Origin: Aureococcus anophagefferens
Lineage: Eukaryota > Sar > Pelagophyceae > Pelagomonadales > Pelagomonadaceae
Assembly: GCF_000186865.1 (NCBI RefSeq)
Contig: NW_008705582.1
Coordinates: 310,839 to 350,823, forward strand
Length of the DNA stretch: 39,985 nucleotides
Direction: 5' to 3'
How positions within the stretch are numbered: the stretch's first letter is position 1; each line of letters opens with the position of its first letter. Shown piece after piece: positions 32,481-39,985 of this stretch. The notes beneath the pieces are model-generated. The model saw nothing but the letters and a program-made list of their open reading frames with translations. It was not told where the DNA came from and made no database searches. Position numbers and translations under genes: made by a program.

Positions 32481-32682
32481 TACGGCCCCTTGGGCCCCGT
32501 AATGGCTGCGAGACACGCGCCACCCGCCCGTAGCGACGTGCCAGGGAGCACCAGGCTCAGCGAGGTAGCACAGTCGCCGGACAGTGCACCTGCTGGATAG
32601 AAGCCTGGCCGGCGCCACAGTGACGTTAGGAAGCTAATAAATTGCCCTAGCTTCCTAATACCATCCCTCCATTGCTGTTAGT

Positions 32683-32864
32683 GGAGACCATATACAGGCC
32701 TATATGCCTAAAGAAAATAAGCCGCGCCACCCCGGGCCTCGGGGAAGCGGCGAGCTGGGAGAGGACCACCGAAACCAGCAGTTTTATTTGGCTGGGTGAT
32801 GATAGGTGGTCTAAACTCACTAACTCGCTACCGGAAACATAGTGTACAACCGTAAATGCAATTT
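32683..32864 (+). repeat. Dispersed repeat R2, copy 2
   Basis: Same core as copy 1 (AAGCCGCGCCACCCCGG, AGCGGCGAGCTGGGAGAGGA, CTAAACTCACTAACTCG, CCGTAAATGCAATTT). It ends 64 bases before the chosen start codon of the PGPGSY-repeat gene, so it probably forms part of that gene's promoter or 5' leader. Confidence 0.85.
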
Positions 32865-32927
32865 CGCTCGCTATCATTTCCTATATCTTATATCTTGGTC
32901 TTTGCGCTGTTTCGTTTGACTTACATC

Positions 32928-35055
32928 ATGGCCATGCCATCTCGTTCGACGAGAAACACAGGTGCGGCGATCATGATCCAACATTCCACCCCGGGTGAAA
33001 TTGGTCCGGGGAGCTACACACCGAGGCGCAAACTAAACACAAGTAAACAACCCAACTTCGCCGCCTTCGCTTCATCCAACGCCCGCAAGTTGAATCAAAA
33101 CACACACACGTCTGCGCTGACACCGGGTCCTGGGTCCTACGTTCGTGCGTCGAAAGTATCTCGCAGAGAAGTTTCAAGCAATATATTTAAGACAAACATT
33201 GCTCGGCTAGCACCGTCTGCTCCCGGCTCGACCATCTTTCGTCTGTCTACCATTGCCGATAATCCAGGACCTGGTCAATACAGGAACCCTTTTAAGGAAC
33301 CCGCATCTGGTCCACGGCGACCCTTGAATTGCAAGGGGGAATCGGCCGCATCACGTGTTGCAAAGGCAACAGGTTCAGAGTCCTCAGCGCTACGATTCAA
33401 TCCACCGACCATTCCGCGAAGGGAGCAATCAAACGGCTACGACACTAGCGAACATGGTCCGATGCCCCTCCCAATGCCAGGAGATGTCATCAAGCGGAGC
33501 TCTCGATAAACTTCTGATAGCCTTGGTAGTTATCAGATGGAAGTTTTTAGGTATTTAGTGGACTAGGTCCGGACACAGTCGGGCCCGCCTTTTACAATCT
33601 GCCGAAGACGATGCGTTCGGACGGAACAACCTTCTGCAAGTCGAGCACTCGACGGCAGGCGCGCTGCAGCGCCTAAGAGTCGCTTTGTTCAACAAGATGT
33701 GATTTTGCTCGGTCAGGTCTTTTCAAGTAATACTACCCCTGGGCCTGGCGACTATGACCCAAGCGGTAAAGGTCACCTCGAGCATGTTGGAACACACACT
33801 GGGACATCCATGACTGGCCTTTCCAGTTTCAAATCGAAAATTCCAATGGCTTTTGAAATGTCGGCTCTTTCAAGACAAACCAACGACATCGGCCCGGGCG
33901 CGTATGTTTTGATTCAAAATTTGAAACAACAGCCACAATGTTTCCACACAGGTTTATTGGACCGGCGTCTCACCGATGCGATTGGCCATCGGTCCTGCAG
34001 TGCTTCGGGACAACAGCAGAACGTCGGGGTTGGAACCGGCCCAAGAGCCTACCTTTTGTAGAGCCTACTTGCTCCGGGGCGCCGGGTCCAGGATCATATG
34101 GAACCACACAGTCTTCCTTCAAATCCCAAATACAGAAGCGACTGACTGACGATCCAATAGCATTTGGCTCGACAGATGTGCGGCCATGTCTGAAAACCAA
34201 TCCAGATATCCCAAGAGAACCTCACAAGCTTGGATCCCAGTCTGCACGTGCAGCAGCATCCGACCCTGGCCCTGGTGATTATGACTTGAAAAATCAGTCA
34301 ATAGCTAGCATGATAAAGAAAAAAACCAGTGGACGCCACGGCATATTTGGCACCTGCACAGCGAGGTTTGATCCGCATTGTCTCCCGCCAGAAGTCGCTA
34401 GACTTTTACAGTATCAGGGTGTCACTGCCTCGGGTGTCGACACACCTGGTCCTGACTCCTACGAGATCTCCCGCACGATGCAAGAAGTTCCCAACTCAAG
34501 AGCTCAGCTTGTGTACACCTTCCGGTCAGGAGTGGAGCGCTTTGGTACACAGGAATATGATACTCGAGCGCCAGGGGTACTCCAAATTGGCTCACGCCAG
34601 AAACCAAGCGTTGGTGGCATTCCTGCGCAGCAGGCCTGTAAATTAGAGGCGCTTCCTCGCAATGGAGACTACTAAACATTAATATAGGTGAATACATGCT
34701 GCCATCTTCCTTCGATCAAAGTCAGAAAGCTGTTCGTGCTTGTCCATTTTCTGCACTCGCATCCAAGACAAGGCGGTTTGATGAAGGTCACTTGTTCGAT
34801 GGCAAACTCATCGCGGAGACCCCAGGCCCGGGTGCAGCTGACAAAGTTGAGCAAAATTGTTACTCCTTCTGATACATAGGCACGTATATGCCCAGGGATC
34901 TGCGAGGACAGGGCTCATTATATAATTCTAAGCAAACAAGAGAGACTCGATTCAGACACTCACAGCCAACTACCTCGATTGACGTTGGCCCTGGTACGTA
35001 TGCGGCTCCCAGCACAATTATCAAACGAACCTTCAATGTGACATATGCTAAGTAA
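32928..35055 (+). CDS. PGPGSY-repeat (SHIPPO/STPGR) flagellar protein
   Basis: Exons I support: 32928-33485, 33551 to about 33690, about 33690-33905, about 33952-34637, 34688-34831 and 34880-35055. Clear introns are 33486-33550 (65 nt), 34638-34687 (50 nt, containing TACTAAAC before its AG) and 34832-34879 (48 nt). The reading frame shifts near 33690 and again near 33951 in ways I cannot fully resolve. Start: the ATG at 32928 (MAMPSRSTRN); an in-frame ATG at 32856 lies inside repeat R2 and is less likely. About ten sperm-tail PG-rich repeats are visible: IGPGSY, TPGPGSY, NPGPGQY, LGPDTVGPAFY, TPGPGDY, IGPGAY, APGPGSY, DPGPGDY, TPGPDSY and VGPGTY. Such proteins line the lumen or surface of flagellar microtubules. 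The family is clear, the orthologue is not. Confidence 0.87.
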
Positions 35056-35152
35056 AAGGATCATGAGCCGACTCGAAACGATGAGGGAGCGTGCCATATA
35101 TCCTCAAAGTAACCTCGTAACCTCCACAAACAATGTTTCATTTTTTAGTGTG

Positions 35153-35169
35153 CCCCCCCCCCCCCCCCC
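35153..35169. repeat. Poly-C run of 17
   Basis: Homopolymer of 17 C preceded by a T-rich tract and AG, followed by TATAAAAG. Confidence 0.9.
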
Positions 35170-35499
35170 TATAAAAGTAGGACCGTTTATTTTAATTCCA
35201 CCCGGGAAGGGCGAATTCGTACATAAACCACACGAAACGACCGTCGACCGAGGGGCTGCCCCGTTCGACGTCAAGATCGCCTTCTTATCGCGGACTAAGA
35301 CGGCGCGCGCACGTTTTCTCGGACGCTGAGCCTCACTGCGCGGTTAGTCCGAGATAGGAAGGACTCCAGACCCGCCCCCGGGGCCCCGGTCGCAGCCCAT
35401 AACGTGCGCAGGAGGTGCTTCAACGCGATTCAATTTCCCAATTTAGCATCCGGTGGTTAGAATGAGCGCAAGTCCCGTACATCAACCTGACGTCAAGGT

Positions 35500-35700
35500 A
35501 CAGTCCGGAGAGGGGCTGGGGTTACTGGACGAACGGGCAGAGGACCCGCCTCACTAGGTCCAGGAAGACTCTCCGTCTATTACAGTGCAGAACGCAGCTA
35601 GAAATATTTACGGGGGAAAAGGGGAAGACCCTGGGTGGCTCTGTACCCGGTCAGCGAGCCACTAGGAAAGTGGAGATCTCCCTATCTCCCTACTAGGAAC
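35500..35700 (+). repeat. Dispersed repeat R1, copy 4 (3' part)
   Basis: Matches the second half of copy 3: GGGGCTGG then TTACTGGACGAACGGGCAGA, CTCACTAGGTCCAGGAAGAC, TCCGTCTATTA, GGTGGCTCTGTACC and GCGAGCCACTAGGAAAGT. The first half is missing. Confidence 0.8.
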
Positions 35701-36088
35701 TTTTACTCTGTACTGTGAACCCAAAGTCAAGTAGGAGAAGTGTACATCGAAGGGCAATTCCCGCTACACCGCAAAAAGCGCTTGTTTTGGAGGCCGGCCG
35801 CCAAAAACAATAATAATAAATTGGCCGGCCTTCGGCCAGCAGAAGGGGCCAGGAGAGCTGGCCTTCACATCCAGCAGAAAAGACACAAAAAATCAGCGCG
35901 CATTTATGGCGCTGCTTGTGCGCCGGTCTCCCTGGATGAGAGGACCGGGCCTCGCCTCTTTAGGTACGGTCGGGAGAGGGCGCTTTCCCTTGATCAGAGA
36001 GCGCCTGACGCCCGTACAGATAGGTCACTGACTTCAAGAAAATAAGCTAGACTTTCTTTGATGAAGGGCAGGCTAGCACCAGGCAAAA

Positions 36089-39006
36089 TCACCGCTGCCC
36101 CCAGACCTACAAAGTAGAGTTCAGGTTGCCAACAACTTCTTCGAACACCTGCCTGCAATTCCAGCGCACCATTTGTAAGATATGTTAGAAAGTCGTCGGT
36201 GATCATTTGATGAAGCTGAAAGACGGTCTCCAAGGCAGGGTTTACTGTGTTCTTTGCACATCTTGGCGTTAGCAAAGGGGAAGGCTGCAAGAAGAACGAT
36301 GCTCGCACAAACACCTGCAGATATAAGTTATTTCAACAATCATCTATCCATATGCCTAATCCCCCCAAGGACTCTAATTATTCTCAAGTGTGGTCTAAGG
36401 CTCACAGAAGAGCACAGCTTTCGTGGGAGCGCACTGGCTCGTTTGATTTTGATCATGAGATCCAGTTTTTCCCCCAAATAACTGTCCAAGCTCACTTCGC
36501 TGGCCCTGTGCCTAAAGATGGCAATCTGCATGGCGGTACATTGATTTTGAATCATTACGTGTTCTCTTGCGAGTTCCCTATTCTCGGCCTGAGCTGGACA
36601 TCAACCGTACCGACAGCATCACCTTTGAAACTCACGATAGGCACCTATACATATAGACTGCCACAAGTGCCTGTAAAGGGAAAGCACCGTAGCGGCAATA
36701 TCTAGGAGGTAAAAGATGGGCTCTAGATAACAGAACCTGATATTCCAGAAACATTGCATGGCTGGTGCGACAACAATGTAACACTGAGCACCAGTCATTT
36801 GTTTGTGTACCCAACACCAACTAGTTCATGCCGGGGGGGGTCGTAGAAAAGATTGTCAGCGACAGTGTCAAACAAGGAGGGCCTCCCGTAAAGTTCAAAC
36901 CAATGTGACCGCAGGCTTCGAATCTGAGCAAGCCGACGACTCATCTTTATCAAGCTCCAAGTGTCTGCGACATCATTGCGTTCTGAAATTACGACAACAC
37001 AAGGCTCAGGCTCAAATAAATCTTCACCAGTTTCAACTACTTTGACCCTGAATCGCGTGTCTCTCTTTAGCTCGTCGGAGACCTGCAAGATCTTGTAACG
37101 CACGATTCTCTGGACTTTGAAAGAGACTCGTTTCGGCATATGCCCGCATTGGGATACACAATTTGCTTCGAAGACCATGGAACTCAGTGTCACTAGCTGT
37201 TGCTCAAGGCTCCAATTTTCACACTGCAATTTTTTTCTGTGGGAAAGATGGGCGGTGATCGCCTCATGGTGAAATTTGCGTGTCGCCATACTCCACGTGA
37301 CCTGTTGGCTCCTAAGAAGACTTACTCTCATTTTCCGAGTGCCGGTTGAAAGAGCGATCGTGCGCACCTGACACTCGCCTCTGACATGTGCACAAGGAGA
37401 AGTATATTTTGTCCCAATAAGATGTGATCGCCGTCATACAGCTTCCGCGTATTGTCCAGGATGCGCTCCCCGTTGACAGAAACTAATGCATCTCGTTCGA
37501 CTTCCAACATGAGATTGTCTCCCCCAGTCAGATATATAATACAGTGAGCTGGAAGAATCCCAGCTACCCTGAACATGACTATGCGTGTGTTCTGTGCATT
37601 AGAGCCAAACCTAGACCCAATCAAAATTTTATTTTTGTCAACTGGCAAGTAGAGGCGATGGGACAGAAACACCTAGGTGTGACAACCTCAATTGTGGTCA
37701 AACAAGGAAATTCTTGAGACACTAAACCATGGGTGATTTTTGTGGAACATCTGGTGATATACTTGATAAGCAAGGTACTTCTGCCATGCGACCATGACCA
37801 GAAGACTCCAAGCCCAATGTAGCCAGCCAGCTGTTCCGGACTGATTTGTACTCTCTTGTGATCCGAAGCCGCTCCTTCAGCGAGTGATTCAAATGAGGCG
37901 AATAATGTGGCTCGCGCAATTTCAGTGAAGCCGACATTGAAGAATATTGCAGAAGTCGAGACTCTGCGAGCAGCGCTAGTGTGGTTTCGCTCTCGTAGAT
38001 ATCAACGAGGGTTGGGCCCATACAACCCAGCCAAATTGTGCGAAGTCGATCAGTGAGCATTTGTACCATCATACTTGTGAGCATAGAGTCACACAAGTAG
38101 GCATTAGCCAAGCGGCCGGTGGCAACACACTTTTGTAGAGCTTCACGAGATTGTTCAGCTGTCGAGGTATACTCGATGGTTTTCGTGCCCATAGAGAATG
38201 TATGTGAGCCAATCTCCAAAAATGACGCGGTGTTATGGCCCCAGTCGGTTTGACAAGCACACTGGATATGGAGGTGAGCACAGTTGGGGAATACATCTGA
38301 CTGGAGATATAGTGCAGCTCGAACGGATAGAGCATCTGCGACCAAAGACAGGAACTCATCTCGACTATTGGCCGTGTGGTATGTGCGTCCGCCAAGGCCG
38401 CTTACATTGCTGGAACAACAGTCATGACGCGGCGAGAGAAGGTCATAAACCTAGTGCAGTCAATGTAAATCCTTTCAAGAACTCCTTGTCTCACCTGTTC
38501 GCCATATACTTGAGAAACTGAAACATCAATTACTCCAATAGCAGCTTGCTGTCCCCTGCGGCGATAGTATGTCTCTGCAAACTCTGGTAGTAGGCCAGAC
38601 TTCAGATCATGAGCACCAAAAAGGCATCGAGACTTTCCTGTTCCTGGGCCACCTACCACGCACAGCGCCGCACTGTACCCGTTCAACACAGATTCCAATA
38701 GTACTTCTCGAACCTCGATCAAAACTCGCCCTGTCTCCGCATCATCTACAATTTGCGGCTACTCCCGACTTCAGTAGCTATCTGATATATATTCCGAGGA
38801 TTCTTACCGATACAAACTTTATCGAGCGGTGTGCATGTATGGGTCCCGCTTCTTGGATTCGTTACTATTACATTTCCTGACTCCACGCTCACCTGCGAAG
38901 ACTATTTCATGCACATCTCCTAATCACCGCGCACCGCGCGGGGGAACCCAAGTTCGCTGTCGCCCATGGGGCGGATGCACGCAATGGAGAGGTGCCGGGT
39001 GTTCAT
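36089..39006 (-). CDS. Kinesin-3-like protein with FHA domain and degenerate motor
   Basis: Eleven exons: 38935-39006, 38808-38892, 38451-38745, 37728-38400, 37368-37672, 36811-37311, 36737-36761, 36559-36644, 36406-36511, 36153-36314, 36089-36106. All phases agree, giving 775 residues. The ATG at 39006 gives MNTRHLSIACIRPMGDSE, a kinesin motor beginning. Walker A is GGPGTGKS at residues 84-91. Where switch I (SSRSH) and switch II (DLAGSE) should be, the sequence reads VFPNCAHLHI (about 188-197) and FLEIGSHTFS (about 211-220). A late motor motif TIWLGCMGPTLVDIYES is kept. A FHA domain follows (KILIGS, AGILPAHCIIYL, DGDHILLGQN), then kinesin-3 stalk sequence (EANCVSQCGHMPKRVSFKVQ) and a C-terminus ending NGALELQVWGQR. 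Probably a cargo or regulatory kinesin-3 relative with impaired ATPase; direct motility is doubtful. Confidence 0.87.
36107..36152 (-). other. GC-AG intron in the kinesin-like gene
   Basis: CAG/GCAGGT...TTTGTAG/GTC, 46 nt, phase 0. Splicing gives GALELQVWGQR and an immediate TGA, matching the kinesin-3 'GALE..VWG' ending. The GCAGGT donor fits the usual GC-AG consensus; the nearest GT is out of frame. Confidence 0.75.
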
Positions 39007-39985
39007 TTTTATTTTATTTGGGCGTCAGGGGATTGCTCACTCTGTCTCACTAAGATACAATCTTCTAGGTCACTATATGGGCATGTTTCACCCCCGTATG
39101 GCGACCCTTTGCAGGCTCGAGGATCGTTCGGCGGTCCAGAGCAGCGGTCAGCATCGACATCGAGTGCGCGGACCGCAAGTGCTCTCAGCGAGGGCCGGAC
39201 GTCGACGCGCTGGCCGCCGACGGCTCCCGCAGGCGCTCGCGGCCGAAGGCGTCGGCGCGCGGCCGCGGCCGACCACGGCGCCCCGGCGCCGCGGAGCGTC
39301 GCCGACAGGCCGGCCATATCATAGTATCCGGTCACTGGGCCGTCGCCGCGGCGGCCCGACGCCCTGCGGGCCTGCTCGGGCCTCCGGCGCCGAAACCGGC
39401 GCGTCGCGCGACGGCGCTCGAGCCGTGACCGCGCGGCCATCCGGCGCCTCCGACGAGCACCGGCGCCTCGCACGGCCTCGCGGTATACATGCGCGGTCTC
39501 GGTCCAGCGCAGGCGCCCGGCGGCAGCGCTGCGCGCGCGGACGGGCGGGTTTCGTTCGCGAGAGCGTCTCATGAGCCATCTCTAGCGACCGCTCGTTCGT
39601 CGCGCGACGGCGGCCTCCGCACGGATAACTCGGTCCAGAGGTGCGCCGTGTGATGGGCTTTCGGGCGCACCCGGGGGCGCGGCGGCGCGCGGCGCTGGCG
39701 TCGAGCACGAGTCGATTGCCCTGCGTGACGTACCGCTGGACGGGGCCGGAGATGCTCTCGTGAGGTGCCGTGGGGTGTCTTTGCAGTGCAGATTTCATCA
39801 ATAAGAGTGGGGGGGCCCCAAGTTTTGCGAAGCCCGCGCCGCAGGCGTGCCCACGGGCAACTTTACGACTGTCCGTCGGGGGAGAGCGGAACCGCAACGG
39901 CGCGATGCTACCCCTCGTTCGCGACGGTCCGTCACCCGTCCGGGGGTTCGCAACCTCGGAACCCCCGGCAACGGCCGCGCGTCTA
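39007..39985. other. GC-rich repeat region upstream of the kinesin gene
   Basis: About 90 bases of ordinary sequence, then GC-rich DNA to the window end. It contains repeat G copy C. The long ORFs here have the same Arg/Ala/Pro-rich products as the other repeat G copies and are not genes. The final 250 bases (39707-39985) show no match within the window. Confidence 0.6.
39230..39706 (+). repeat. GC-rich repeat G, copy C
   Basis: Near-identical to the reverse complement of arm A from ACGGCGCCCCGGCGCCGCGG through CATCTCTAGCGACCGCTCGT, ATAACTCGGTCCAGAGGTGC and GCGCGGCGGCGCGCGGCG. It is closer to arm A than to arm B, which carries a small indel, so A and C shared a more recent source. Confidence 0.85.

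Larger units (their letters stand above)
35056..36088. other. Intergenic interval with repeat and hairpins
   Basis: Between the PGPGSY gene (+) and the kinesin gene (-), which converge here. It holds a 17-C run (35153-35169), R1 copy 4 and GGCCGGCC-containing inverted sequence at about 35792-35830. The ORF at 35740-36045 is not supported by composition or motif. Confidence 0.5.

Noticed and set aside
32856..32927. Upstream in-frame start of the PGPGSY protein (MQFRSLSF...)
   Set aside because: The ATG is inside repeat R2 and would add a hydrophobic stretch unlike the family. Not excluded without a transcript.
38966..39574. 202-codon + strand ORF and its minus-strand partner
   Set aside because: Products match the spurious ORFs of the other repeat G copies, and the ORF overlaps the start of the kinesin gene on the other strand.
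1..39985. Bacterial, phage, organelle or CRISPR content
   Set aside because: Introns, eukaryote-only protein families and no array of spaced direct repeats; no gene typical of plastid or mitochondrial genomes.

Overview
This is a nuclear genomic window from a flagellated protist or alga. Evidence: spliceosomal introns, cilium-associated genes (CFAP263/CCDC113, a PGPGSY-repeat protein), an AP-3 adaptor subunit, a HECT ubiquitin ligase, a MAP kinase and a kinesin-3-like protein. Introns are extremely short: most junctions I resolved by reading frame, protein continuity and GT/AG (a few GC/AG) borders fall between about 34 and 65 nt. N-terminal repeats of the VP-x-G-x-RPGQ type in the HECT gene and a T-x-H MAP kinase lean towards the stramenopile/alveolate side, but I cannot name the organism. 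Exon borders are my own reading of the sequence and are not backed by transcripts.

Layout from left to right. 3-704 (+): EF-hand protein, frame open to the window edge. 705-2062: repeats. 2063-7874 (-): very large alanine-rich helical-repeat protein. 7875-9481: GC-rich intergenic DNA with one doubtful ORF. 9482-10768 (-): AP-3 mu subunit, intronless. 10769-13392: GC-rich repeats in inverted arrangement around a 106-N gap. 13393-14512 (+): CFAP263/CCDC113, with an apparent ATG-only first exon. 15203 to about 18130 (-): HECT E3 ligase in at least 15 small exons. 18131-21450: GC-rich tandem and dispersed repeats plus one small ORF. 21451 to about 23046 (-): atypical MAP kinase with a TQH activation motif. 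23681-25297 (+): seven-exon secretory-pathway glycosyltransferase. 25298-26090: repeat cluster. 26091-31924 (+): about 1,836-residue IQ/B-box/WW-like protein. About 31969-32480 (-): possible small unrecognised gene. 32928-35055 (+): PGPGSY-repeat (SHIPPO/STPGR) protein. 35056-36088: repeat. 36089-39006 (-): kinesin-3-like protein with an eroded motor. 39007-39985: another copy of the GC-rich repeat.

The genes do not form an operon or a pathway. They are ordinary eukaryotic genes separated by repeat islands, with several repeat copies lying within about 100 bp of gene ends. At least two genes (CFAP263, PGPGSY protein) and possibly more (kinesin, IQ/B-box) fit cilium or cytoskeleton roles. I saw no rRNA, convincing tRNA, CRISPR, phage or bacterial features. 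The items most worth a second look are the tiny introns including GC-AG ones, the kinesin lacking canonical switch motifs, the TQH kinase, the split PGQ-repeat HECT ligase and the hairpin-rich dispersed repeats.
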